NCBI GenBank assembly: GCA_052435735.1
Contig: JBQVNB010000019.1
Coordinates: 1 to 64,000, forward strand
Length of the DNA: 64,000 nucleotides
Direction of reading: 5' to 3'
Source: Aliihoeflea sp052435735
GTDB lineage: Bacteria; Pseudomonadota; Alphaproteobacteria; Rhizobiales; Rhizobiaceae
The notes below the pieces were generated by a model. That model was not told the origin of the DNA. It did not search any database and saw only the letters and a list, made by a program, of their open reading frames with translations. The position numbers and the translations under genes were made by a program. Below are positions 36,346 through 44,464 of the stretch, in pieces; within the stretch, counting starts at the first letter, position 1; each line of letters starts with the position of its first letter.

Positions 36346-36822
36346 TCACGCCAGTTCCGGATCGATCCCCATCGTCGTCCGGTCGATCACCTCGCGCAAC
36401 GCGAAGGACGAGTTGATCTTGGTCACGTGCGGCATCGCCGTCAGCCAATCGCGGTGTATGCGCTCGTAATCGGCGAGGTCCTTCGCCGCGATGCGCAGGA
36501 TGTAGTCGTATTCGCCCGACATCAGATGGCACGACAAAACGTTCGGGCAGCGCTTCACCGCGCTTTCGAAATCGGCCAGCGTCTTTTCGAACTGGCCGGA
36601 CAGCGAGATGTGGACGATCGCCGTCATCTTGTGCCCGAGCGCGGCGTTGGAAAGCCGCGCATGATAGCCGCGCACCACGCCGTTCTTCTCCAGGATGTCG
36701 AGGCGGCGCGAGCAGGCCGATTGCGACAAGCCCACCTTCTCGGCAAGCGCCGCGTTCGAAATCCGCCCTTCCGCCTGAAGCGTCTCCAGAATGGCGACAT
36801 CCGTCTTGTCGAGCTGCATCAT
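36346..36822 (-). CDS. Lrp/AsnC-family regulator, likely of alanine dehydrogenase
   Basis: A 158-residue regulator. The N-terminal helix-turn-helix (RISNAALAEKVGLSQSACSR) precedes a RAM ligand domain with MSGEYDYILRI. It is divergent from the alanine dehydrogenase gene with 137 bases between, the usual layout for AldR-type activators that sense alanine. Either of two adjacent ATGs can start it. Confidence 0.88.
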   Translation of the reverse strand: MMQLDKTDVAILETLQAEGRISNAALAEKVGLSQSACSRRLDILEKNGVVRGYHARLSNAALGHKMTAIVHISLSGQFEKTLADFESAVKRCPNVLSCHLMSGEYDYILRIAAKDLADYERIHRDWLTAMPHVTKINSSFALREVIDRTTMGIDPELA

Positions 36823-36959
36823 TCGCAGAATTCACCGTTTTTGACACTTCATACGCAACGATACGCCATTCGCACCGCGATCCGCAACCGTCGCCGCAAG
36901 CCCGTTCGACGCTTTCGGCCTTAGACTCGCGCGCAATTCAGGGACAGAGGAGAACACCC

Positions 36960-38075
36960 ATGCGCGTCGGTTGCCCGAAGGAAATCAAGAACCACGAATA
37001 TCGCGTCGGGCTGACCCCCGGTTCGGTGCGCGAATACATCGCGCACGGTCACGACGTGATCGTGGAAACCGGCGCGGGCGCCGGCATCGGCGCCGACGAC
37101 AACGCCTACCGCGCCGCCGGCGCGACCATCGCCAAGACCGCCGCCGAAGTCTTCACCAAGTCCGACATGATCGTGAAGGTGAAGGAGCCGCAGCCCTCCG
37201 AATGGGTGCAGCTTCGCGAAGGCCAACTCCTCTACACCTATCTCCACCTCGCGCCCGATCCGGAACAGACCAAGGGCCTCGTCGAGTCCGGCGTCACCGC
37301 CGTCGCTTACGAAACGGTGACCGACGATCGCGGCGGCCTGCCGCTCCTCGCCCCGATGTCGGAAGTCGCCGGCCGCCTGTCGATCCAGGCCGGCGCGACG
37401 GCGCTGCAGAAGGCCAATGGCGGCCGCGGCGTTCTTCTGGGCGGCGTCCCGGGCGTGCTGCCGGGCAAGGTCGCGGTCATCGGCGGCGGTGTCGTCGGCC
37501 TTCATGCGGCGAAGATGGCCGCCGGCCTCGGCGCGGACGTGACGATCCTCGACCGCTCGCTGCCGCGCCTGCGCCAGCTCGACGACATCTTCGGCGGCCG
37601 CGTCCACACCCGTTTCTCGACCGTCGAGGCGCTCGAGGAAGAGTGCTTCTCGGCTGACATCGTCGTCGGCGCCGTGCTGATCCCCGGCGCCGCCGCACCG
37701 AAGCTCGTCACCCGCGAGATGCTGTCCGGCATGAAGAAGGGCGCGGTTCTCGTCGACGTCGCGATCGACCAGGGCGGCTGCTTCGAGACCTCGCACGCCA
37801 CGACCCATGCCGAGCCGACCTACGAGGTCGACGGCATCATCCACTATTGCGTCGCCAACATGCCCGGCGCCGTGCCGGTCACCTCGGCCCACGCGCTCAA
37901 CAATGCAACGCTGCATTACGGCCTCCAGCTTGCCGATCGCGGCCTCAAGGCCATTCTCGACGACAAGCACCTGCGCAACGGTTTGAACGTCCACAAGGGC
38001 CGCATCACCAACGCGCCGGTGGCCGAAGCGCTCGGTTACGAGATGGTCGACGTCCAGAAGGCACTCGCCGCCTGA
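36960..38075 (+). CDS. ald: alanine dehydrogenase
   Basis: A 371-residue NAD-dependent L-alanine dehydrogenase, interconverting alanine with pyruvate and ammonia. MRVGCPKEIKNHEYRVGLTP starts it; the substrate Lys lies in IVKVKEPQ, the catalytic His in YLHLAPD, and the NAD site is GGGVVGLHAAKMAAGLGA. GAGGAGAA precedes the ATG. A long minus-strand frame opposite it is a shadow. Confidence 0.95.
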   Translation: MRVGCPKEIKNHEYRVGLTPGSVREYIAHGHDVIVETGAGAGIGADDNAYRAAGATIAKTAAEVFTKSDMIVKVKEPQPSEWVQLREGQLLYTYLHLAPDPEQTKGLVESGVTAVAYETVTDDRGGLPLLAPMSEVAGRLSIQAGATALQKANGGRGVLLGGVPGVLPGKVAVIGGGVVGLHAAKMAAGLGADVTILDRSLPRLRQLDDIFGGRVHTRFSTVEALEEECFSADIVVGAVLIPGAAAPKLVTREMLSGMKKGAVLVDVAIDQGGCFETSHATTHAEPTYEVDGIIHYCVANMPGAVPVTSAHALNNATLHYGLQLADRGLKAILDDKHLRNGLNVHKGRITNAPVAEALGYEMVDVQKALAA

Positions 38076-38082
38076 TCCTCTT

Positions 38083-38109
38083 CGCTGCGGACCCTCCTCC
38101 CCCGCAGCG
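38083..38109 (+). terminator. hairpin after ald
   Basis: CGCTGCGG and CCGCAGCG form a perfect 8-bp stem around an 11-base loop, 8 bases after the ald stop. No U-tract follows, so it may stabilise the 3' end rather than terminate alone. Confidence 0.45.
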
Positions 38110-38160
38110 ATACATCGGACCGAAACCTGGTATCCAGCATTCGGCCATCCGATGTCCTCG

Positions 38161-38190
38161 AAGCCCGCCGATCGCAGGATCGGCGGGCTT
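38161..38190. terminator. bidirectional terminator-like hairpin
   Basis: AAGCCCGCCGAT-CGCAGG-ATCGGCGGGCTT is a perfect 12-bp stem with a six-base loop between the convergent ald and acetyltransferase genes. T residues flank the stem, as in intrinsic terminators. Confidence 0.75.
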
Positions 38191-38197
38191 TCGCATT

Positions 38198-38719
38198 TCA
38201 GTCCCAGGGCTCGACTTCTTCCTCGTCGAAGCCGAATGGAGCGAACCCCATGCGCTGGTAAAGCTGGAGCGCGCGCGGACTGTCCAGCGTGTTGGTGTGG
38301 ATCGTCACCTTGGCTGGATCGTGATCCCACGCAGCATGAATGCCCTCGGAGAGGAAGAACTTCGCCAGTCCCCGCCCCTGGAAATCGGGCATCAGGCCGA
38401 AATAGAGGATCTCCGCATGGTCGGGTTTTTGCGAAAGGTCGAGCTCGCAGAACCCCGCCGGGCATCCGTCGACATAGAGCACTTCGATCTGCGTATTCGC
38501 CGAGCGAATGATCGCAGCAAGCTCGCCGTCCGGCGTTTCCCGGTGCAGCATCCAGTGATGCGGCTTGCCGACCTCGCGATAGAGATAGCGGTAGAACGAC
38601 ACCGGCATTTCGCGGGCCCGCATCAGCGCGACGCGCTGGCCGTGCGGCATGGGCATCCGCGCCGCCGGCCGTTCCGTCATTTCCAGATGCGTGATCCGCG
38701 CCTTGAATCGGCCCGCCAT
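38198..38719 (-). CDS. GNAT-family N-acetyltransferase
   Basis: A 173-residue acetyltransferase. The acetyl-CoA loop Q/R-x-x-G-x-G/A is seen in MPDFQGRGLAKFFL, preceded by AEILYFGLMP and followed by SPRALQLYQRMGFAPF. Its ATG overlaps the stop of the sulfurtransferase gene by one base (TGATG), so both are translated from one mRNA. The acceptor substrate is unknown. Confidence 0.82.
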   Translation of the reverse strand: MAGRFKARITHLEMTERPAARMPMPHGQRVALMRAREMPVSFYRYLYREVGKPHHWMLHRETPDGELAAIIRSANTQIEVLYVDGCPAGFCELDLSQKPDHAEILYFGLMPDFQGRGLAKFFLSEGIHAAWDHDPAKVTIHTNTLDSPRALQLYQRMGFAPFGFDEEEVEPWD

Positions 38720-39555
38720 CACCCGGTCTCGACGGGCGTATCGGAACGCCCGCCCCATTCGGTCCATGATCCGTCATAGAGCTTGTTGTCCGTATGCCCG
38801 ACAGATTCCAGCGCCAGCGTGATGACCGCCGCCGTCACGCCCGAGCCGCAACTTGTTACGACCGGCTTGTCGAGATCGACGCCCCTGTCCCGAAGAAGAG
38901 CGCGCAACTCGTTGACCGGAAGAAGCTTTCCCTCGCGCGACAGACCCGTCGCCGGCACGTTCACCGCGCCCGGCATGTGCCCGCTGCGCACGCCCTTGCG
39001 CGGTTCCGGGTCGGTCCCGGCGAACCGCCCCGCCGGCCGCGCGTCCGCGACCTGGCCCTTGCCGACGGTCGCGCGCATGTCGTCCAGCCGCGCCACGCGT
39101 GCCTCGTCGAAATCGGTCTCGAAGAAGCTCGGGGCAATCTTCGTCGGCTCGTCCGTCACCGGCCGTCCGTCAGCCTTCCAACGGTCGAAACCGCCATCCA
39201 GAACAAAGACTTGCTTCGCTCCCATGATTCGAAACATCCACCAGACGCGCGGCGCCGAAAACATGCCCGGCCCGTCATAGACGACGATGGTGTCATCTGC
39301 AGAAATGCCCATCGAACCAGCGAACTGCGCGAAGACGCCCGGCGACGGCAATGTGTGGGGCAAGTCACTGCCCGGCTCGACCACGAGGTCCTGGTCGAAG
39401 AACACCGCGCCGGGGATATGGCCGGCATCATGCTCCGCCTTGGCGTCGCGCTTTTGCGCCGGCAGATACCAGGAAGCATCGACGATCGCGACGCCGGGCG
39501 TCCCGATTTTGACTTCAAGCCAGTCGAAATCGACGACAAACGGGCTCGTTTCCAT
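38719..39555 (-). CDS. sseA: 3-mercaptopyruvate sulfurtransferase
   Basis: A 278-residue tandem rhodanese. The N-terminal domain (to ~145) is structural; the C-terminal domain holds the catalytic loop TSCGSGVTAAVI, and the CGSGxTA loop is that of mercaptopyruvate sulfurtransferases rather than thiosulfate-specific rhodaneses. The gene lies in a sulfur/cysteine-related run (cysK, AlaX, sseA, GNAT) on the minus strand. Confidence 0.88.
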   Translation of the reverse strand: METSPFVVDFDWLEVKIGTPGVAIVDASWYLPAQKRDAKAEHDAGHIPGAVFFDQDLVVEPGSDLPHTLPSPGVFAQFAGSMGISADDTIVVYDGPGMFSAPRVWWMFRIMGAKQVFVLDGGFDRWKADGRPVTDEPTKIAPSFFETDFDEARVARLDDMRATVGKGQVADARPAGRFAGTDPEPRKGVRSGHMPGAVNVPATGLSREGKLLPVNELRALLRDRGVDLDKPVVTSCGSGVTAAVITLALESVGHTDNKLYDGSWTEWGGRSDTPVETG

Positions 39556-39570
39556 CAGTTTTCACCTCGT

Positions 39571-40308
39571 TTATGCTGGCAATGGACCGAAACGGAGCCG
39601 GAATCGGCGGTTTTCGCGGCCTTTTTTCTCGATTTTTCCGACATGAATCGCGCCGATCTCGCTCAATGAGCGCACATGTGTGCCGCCGCAAGGCTGGCTG
39701 TCGATACTGCCGTTTTCGCCGATCAGCACCAGCCGGATTCGCCCCGACCCCATCGGCGGACGCACGTTCTTCGACTTGACCAACGACGGGTTCGCCGCCA
39801 GCTCGTCATCGCCGATCCAGCGGGTCGAGACGGGATGGTCGGCCGCCACCAGTTCCTGCAATCTCGCCGTCACCTCTTCCTTGGTGAAGCTGGCATCGGG
39901 CAGGTCGAAATCGACGCGGCTGTCCTCCTCGGACACCGCCGCGCCGGTGATCGGATAAGGGCAGATGACGGTGAGCAGATGGCAGGCCGTGTGCATCCGC
40001 ATCAGCCTGTGGCGCCGCTCCCAGTCGATCCGAAGCGTCACCGCCTCGCCCGCCTCCAAGGCTGGCTGGCCGGGTGCAGGAAGATGGACGATCTCGTCCT
40101 TCGTCTCGCCGGTGATCGTGCCGGCGATCTCGATCATCTCGCCATTGGCGCGCACGATGCGGCCGGTATCGCCCGGCTGGCCGCCGGATGTGGCGTAGAA
40201 GATGGTGCGGTCGAGGAGAATGCCGCCGCGCTCATTGACCCCGACGACCTTCGCATCCGCTTGACGCAGATAGGCATCCTCGCGAAACAGCGATTCCGTC
40301 ATCGCCAT
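39571..40308 (-). CDS. AlaX-type alanyl-tRNA editing protein
   Basis: A 245-residue free-standing relative of the AlaRS editing domain, which deacylates mischarged Ser- or Gly-tRNA(Ala). FYATSGGQPGDTG matches the N-terminal glycine-rich part. Zinc ligands are seen as HxxxH in RMHTACHLL and C-x3-H in QPCGGTHV. The ATG at 40308 overlaps the cysK stop by one base; ATG 40302 is an alternative. Confidence 0.87.
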   Translation of the reverse strand: MAMTESLFREDAYLRQADAKVVGVNERGGILLDRTIFYATSGGQPGDTGRIVRANGEMIEIAGTITGETKDEIVHLPAPGQPALEAGEAVTLRIDWERRHRLMRMHTACHLLTVICPYPITGAAVSEEDSRVDFDLPDASFTKEEVTARLQELVAADHPVSTRWIGDDELAANPSLVKSKNVRPPMGSGRIRLVLIGENGSIDSQPCGGTHVRSLSEIGAIHVGKIEKKGRENRRFRLRFGPLPA

Positions 40309-41342
40309 CAGGCGACGTCCTCGAAGGGCACGTCGATCTTGCTCTCGCTTTCCATCCAACCGGGCACCGGCAGGTTCTTGCCGCGCAGGAAGTCCGGGTT
40401 GAACATCTTGGATTGGTAGCGCGTGCCGTAGTCGCAGAGGATGGTCACGATCGTATGGCCCGGCCCCATCTCCTTGGCGAGGCGGATCGCGCCAGCGATG
40501 TTGATGCCCGACGAGCCGCCGAGGCACATGCCCTCCTCCTGCACGAGGTCGAAGACGATCGGCAGCGCCTCGTCGTCCGGCACCTGGAACGAGAAATCGG
40601 GCTGGAAGCCTTCGAGGTTGGCGGTGATGCGGCCCTGCCCGATACCTTCGGTGATCGACGAGCCTTCGGACTTCAGTTCGCCGTTCGTGTAGTAGGAATG
40701 GAGCGCCGCCCCCAGCGGATCGGCGAGTGCGATCTTGACGCCGTTGGACTTCATCCGCAGCCCTGCCGCGACGCCCGCCAACGTACCGCCCGTGCCGACG
40801 GCCGAGACGAACCCGTCGACCTTGCCCTCGGTCTGGTCCCAAATCTCGATGGCCGTCGTCTCGATATGGCCGTCGCGATTGGCGACATTATCGAACTGGT
40901 TCGCCCAGATCGCGCCGTTCGGCTCGCTCTTCGCAAGCTGCTCCGCCAGGCGTCCCGAGACCTTCACGTAGTTGTTCGGGTTCTTGTAGGGCACCGCCGG
41001 AACCTCGATCAGTTCGGCGCCCAGAACGCGCAGCGCGTCCTTCTTCTCCTGGCTCTGCGTGTCGGGAATGACGATGACTGTGCGGTAACCGAGCGCCCTG
41101 GCGACGACGGTCAGCCCGATGCCGGTATTGCCCGCCGTGCCCTCGACGATGACGCCGCCCGGTCGCAGCAAGCCCTTCTTTTCCGCGTCGCGGATGATAA
41201 AAAGCCCCGCGCGGTCCTTGACCGACTGGCCCGGATTCATGAACTCGGCCTTGCCCAGAATGGTGCAGCCGGTTTCCTCCGACGCGCGCTTGAGCTTGAT
41301 CAGCGGCGTGTTGCCGATGACGTCGATGACTGAACGGTCCAT
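40308..41342 (-). CDS. cysK: cysteine synthase A (O-acetylserine sulfhydrylase)
   Basis: A 344-residue PLP enzyme making cysteine from O-acetylserine and sulfide. The PLP Lys is in NPGQSVKDRAGLFII, the substrate loop is EGTAGNTGIGL (many CysK have TSGNTG here), and the phosphate-binding loop is SAVGTGGTLAG. It heads a translationally linked minus-strand set with AlaX; sseA and a GNAT gene follow downstream. Confidence 0.9.
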   Translation of the reverse strand: MDRSVIDVIGNTPLIKLKRASEETGCTILGKAEFMNPGQSVKDRAGLFIIRDAEKKGLLRPGGVIVEGTAGNTGIGLTVVARALGYRTVIVIPDTQSQEKKDALRVLGAELIEVPAVPYKNPNNYVKVSGRLAEQLAKSEPNGAIWANQFDNVANRDGHIETTAIEIWDQTEGKVDGFVSAVGTGGTLAGVAAGLRMKSNGVKIALADPLGAALHSYYTNGELKSEGSSITEGIGQGRITANLEGFQPDFSFQVPDDEALPIVFDLVQEEGMCLGGSSGINIAGAIRLAKEMGPGHTIVTILCDYGTRYQSKMFNPDFLRGKNLPVPGWMESESKIDVPFEDVA

Positions 41343-41470
41343 GATTGATCCTTAGAATTGCTGCCCGCGAAACTAGAAACCCTGCGGAAAGCTTTCAAGG
41401 ACGGAATTTCGCGCTCGACGCCATCCGTCGAAAAACTGTTCGCGTCTGCCGCAATCTCGACCCGAAACAG

Positions 41471-41500
41471 TGATCCGGATTGCGCTTAGGGCCGTATCTT
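41471..41500 (+). promoter_or_regulatory. putative sigma-E promoter of the chrR-like/SDR operon
   Basis: TGATCC (41471-41476), exactly 18 bases, then TATCTT (41495-41500). The -35 hexamer is a perfect match to the Rhodobacter sigma-E consensus TGATCC-N18-TAAGA and the spacing equals that at 28326-28355. Transcription would begin near 41507, about 70 bases before the chrR-like ATG, which argues against any earlier start codon. Confidence 0.5.
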
Positions 41501-41576
41501 GGGAAAACAAGCGGAATATCCGCAGCGTGAAGAGTCGGGAGCCGAATTGAACCAGGCAACGCAGTCGGGGCTTGAA

Positions 41577-42215
41577 ATGACCGCAGAAACCATCGAGACG
41601 ATCGACGCGCTGATGGCGCGTTACGCAGCGGGCACGCTGCCCTACCCGGCTCATATCCTCGTCCAGTCGCATCTCGAGATCACCAGCATCAATCGCGACC
41701 TCGTCGCCGGCCTCGAAGAACTTGCATCGGATGCGCTGCAGGAAGCCGAGCCGCAGCCGATATCGGATCGCGCCCAGCGCCTTACCTCCATCTTCGGCAG
41801 CGCCCCGCCGGCCGATGCGATCCGTCATCGCTCAACCAGCATCTTCCCGACCGCGCTTCGCGACTTCGTCGGTTTCGATGCCGACGAGGTGCCGTGGCGC
41901 ACCAAGATGCCGGGCTTTCGCGAATACGACATGGATGTCGACGGCTGTCATGCAAGCCTGTTCTGGATCAAGCCCGGCCGCAAGATTCCCGCCCATACCC
42001 ATGAGGGGCAGGAACTGACGCTGGTTCTCGACGGCGCCTTTACCGACATTTTCGGCCGCTACGGACGCGGCGACATCTCGGTCGCCAACGAGGCGATCGA
42101 CCACCGCCCGATCGCGGAGAAGGAGCGTCCCTGCATCGGCTTTGCGATCACCGACGCCCCCCTGCGCTTCACCGGCCCGCTCGGCCAGCGACTGACTGAC
42201 ATTCTGGGCGCCTGA
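41577..42215 (+). CDS. ChrR-like cupin protein (putative anti-sigma factor lacking the zinc site)
   Basis: A 212-residue protein matching the length and layout of ChrR, the anti-sigma factor of sigma-E. The C-terminal cupin keeps the full metal set at ChrR spacing: His140, His142, Glu146 and His176 (KIPAHTHEGQE, AIDHRP). The N-terminal anti-sigma domain keeps only His32: the Cys of the HxxxCxxC motif are Thr36 and Asn39 (SHLEITSINR), and the early His is missing. ChrR needs the zinc ligands to hold sigma-E, so this may be a metal or oxidant sensor or enzyme rather than an anti-sigma factor. No sigma gene is adjacent. The SDR gene follows by 25 bases. Confidence 0.72.
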   Translation: MTAETIETIDALMARYAAGTLPYPAHILVQSHLEITSINRDLVAGLEELASDALQEAEPQPISDRAQRLTSIFGSAPPADAIRHRSTSIFPTALRDFVGFDADEVPWRTKMPGFREYDMDVDGCHASLFWIKPGRKIPAHTHEGQELTLVLDGAFTDIFGRYGRGDISVANEAIDHRPIAEKERPCIGFAITDAPLRFTGPLGQRLTDILGA

Positions 42216-42240
42216 TCCCGTCAACCGAAGGTCCTTGCCG

Positions 42241-43068
42241 ATGACACTCTACCGCGCCCGCCCCCAGGACGGCGTCGCCTGGATAACCGGCGCCTCGACC
42301 GGTATCGGCCGGCAGGTCGCGATCGATCTCGCGCGCGAGGGCTATGTGGTGGCCATCACGGCGCGCGACGAGGAAAAGCTCGTCGAAGTGTCGCATGCGG
42401 CAAGCGGGCTCTCGGGCCGCATCGTGCCGATGGTTTGCGACGTCACCGACGCCGACGCCATGGAGCGAACCGTCCAGCGCATCGAGCGCGAACTCGGACC
42501 CATCGTCCTTGCGGTCTTCAATGCCGGCACCTATTCGCCGACCATTGGCGAGCGGCTGGAAGTCGCGAACTTCCACGGCACCTTCACGGTCAATCTTTAC
42601 GGCGTCGTCAACGGCCTCGTCCCGGTGGCCGACCGGATGCGCGACCGCGGCTTCGGCCAGATCGCGATCACCGGTTCGGTCACCGCCTATTTCGGCCTGC
42701 CCTCCGCCGCCGCCTATGGCGCGACCAAGGCGGCGCTGAACAGCATGGCGCGCAGTCTGAAATACGATTTCGACAAGCAGAACATCCGCATCCAGATGTT
42801 CAATCCCGGCTTCGTCGCAACACCCCTGACCGCCAAGAACAAGTTCCCGATGCCCGCCTTGATGAAGGTGGAGGATGCCGGGGCGCGCTATGTCGAGGGG
42901 CTGAAGACAGGCGGATTCGAAGTCTCGTTCCCCCGCCGATTGTCCTATGTTCTCAAGGCGTTCGGCTACCTTCCGGATTCACTTTATTATCGCCTCGTCA
43001 AGCGCGTGACCGGCTGGGACAAGCGTCGCGTCGCCTCAGGCAAGGACAAGCGCCGCACGGTCAACTGA
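42241..43068 (+). CDS. short-chain dehydrogenase/reductase
   Basis: A 275-residue classical SDR. The NAD(P) motif is TGASTGIGRQVA, the catalytic Ser lies in ITGSVTAYFG, and Y-x-x-x-K is YGATK. The C-terminal ~50 residues are basic. It is 25 bases downstream of the ChrR-like gene and likely shares its promoter; an SDR is among the sigma-E targets in Rhodobacter. The substrate is unknown. It overlaps the convergent symporter gene by eight bases. Confidence 0.83.
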   Translation: MTLYRARPQDGVAWITGASTGIGRQVAIDLAREGYVVAITARDEEKLVEVSHAASGLSGRIVPMVCDVTDADAMERTVQRIERELGPIVLAVFNAGTYSPTIGERLEVANFHGTFTVNLYGVVNGLVPVADRMRDRGFGQIAITGSVTAYFGLPSAAAYGATKAALNSMARSLKYDFDKQNIRIQMFNPGFVATPLTAKNKFPMPALMKVEDAGARYVEGLKTGGFEVSFPRRLSYVLKAFGYLPDSLYYRLVKRVTGWDKRRVASGKDKRRTVN

Positions 43069-44371
43069 CCGTCTCGATCCGCGACCGTAATCCCCGCTGC
43101 GTCGTCTCGTCGAGCGGAAAATTCCACATCAGGCCGATCGCCGCAAGCTTGAGCGCCACCGGCACCCACGCATAGGTGACGGCAAGCGCCGTTAGCGCCC
43201 GCGCATCATTGTCGCCGCCGGCCTCAAACCCGAAAAACTGCAGCAGCGGAAAGGCGAGTCCGACCGCCAGCGCCAGCGAAAGCTTGGTCGCAAGGCTCCA
43301 CGCGGCGAAATAGAGTCCCGAGCGCTGCTCGCCCGACGCGGCCGTGTCGACGTCGATGACGTCCGCCTGGATCGCCGCGGGCAATGCGAGGTCGAAGCCA
43401 AGCGTCAATCCCGTTGCGACCGATAAAGCCGCGAATGCAAGCCAGTTGCCCTCCCCGATCAGGGGCGCGAAGGCGAAGACGGCGCAGGTGAAGAGCATGG
43501 CCACGCACCAGGCGCGGTGCTTGCCGAACCGCCGCGCGGCCGCCAGCGCCAGCGGCATGCCGGCAATCCCGGCGAGGAAATAGACGAAGAGCAGTGGGCC
43601 GCGCATTTCGGGCAGGCCGAGCCGGTCGGAAACGAAATAAAGGAAGAGCGTCGCGGGAATGCCATTGGCGAGGCCGTTGATGAGAAACGCCGCGATAAGC
43701 CGCAGGAACGGCCCGTTGCGCGCCATGTGGCGGAGGCCGTCGCGCAGATCGAGCCGCGTCCGCGAATATTCGCGCGGCTCGGGCACCCGCCAGACGGTGA
43801 GCCCGCCCAGCGCCAGAAGCAGAACGGCGACGACGATGCCGAGCACGGCAAGACCATGCAGCCCTTCTGCGCTTTCCATCCCGATGGCGAAGGGCAGCGC
43901 GATGGCAAGAAGCGTACCGACAAGCGTGAACCCTTCACGAAACCCCGCCACCCGCGCCCGCTCGCGATAATCGCCGGCCATCTCCGCGCCCCATGAGGTC
44001 AGCGGGATGATCGCCGCCGTATAGCCCAGCGAAAGCACGGCGCCCCAAAAGACCAGATGGCCCGGACCCGCATCGACGGGCGGCCAGAACAGCATCAGCG
44101 CGGCAAGCGCTGCAATCGGCAGCGAGGCAAGGAACGTCGCTCGCCGCCGCCCCATGGACGGCCGCCAACGATCCGCCATCCAGCCGACCAGCGGGTCGTT
44201 GAACGCATCGAACAGCCGCACGAAAAGCAAAGCCGCCCCGACGGAGGCCAGCGAAAGCCCGAGCGTTTCCGAATAGAAGGTCGGCACGATGATGTAGAGC
44301 GGCAGGGTCAGCGCCGCCAGCGGGATCGCGGGCAGCGCGTAGAGGACGAGGCGGGATGCCTTCAGGGTCAT
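43061..44371 (-). CDS. MFS transporter of the GPH cation-symporter family
   Basis: A 436-residue transporter with 12 predicted helices. The N-terminal RLFDAFNDPLVGWMADR with its D-x-x-x-D-P motif is the cation-site signature of the glycoside-pentoside-hexuronide family (MelB type). A GPH-type gene belongs to the Rhodobacter sigma-E regulon, so its position beside the ChrR-like/SDR pair is notable. The substrate may not be a sugar. Upstream on its own strand only a weak sigma-E-like motif is seen. Confidence 0.8.
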   Translation of the reverse strand: MTLKASRLVLYALPAIPLAALTLPLYIIVPTFYSETLGLSLASVGAALLFVRLFDAFNDPLVGWMADRWRPSMGRRRATFLASLPIAALAALMLFWPPVDAGPGHLVFWGAVLSLGYTAAIIPLTSWGAEMAGDYRERARVAGFREGFTLVGTLLAIALPFAIGMESAEGLHGLAVLGIVVAVLLLALGGLTVWRVPEPREYSRTRLDLRDGLRHMARNGPFLRLIAAFLINGLANGIPATLFLYFVSDRLGLPEMRGPLLFVYFLAGIAGMPLALAAARRFGKHRAWCVAMLFTCAVFAFAPLIGEGNWLAFAALSVATGLTLGFDLALPAAIQADVIDVDTAASGEQRSGLYFAAWSLATKLSLALAVGLAFPLLQFFGFEAGGDNDARALTALAVTYAWVPVALKLAAIGLMWNFPLDETTQRGLRSRIETVS

Positions 44372-44464
44372 GACGGGCTTTCAGGCGGCAGCAACTGTTG
44401 ATGTTTACGCCGAAAAGGCACATTCGGTTTCGATGGCAGAAGCATACGCGACGAGGCAGGTGGG

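Noticed and set aside
44372..44464. A third sigma-E promoter before the GPH symporter
   Set aside because: On the minus strand GAAACC-N18-TAAAC is present, but the -35 matches TGATCC at only three of six positions, too weak to annotate.
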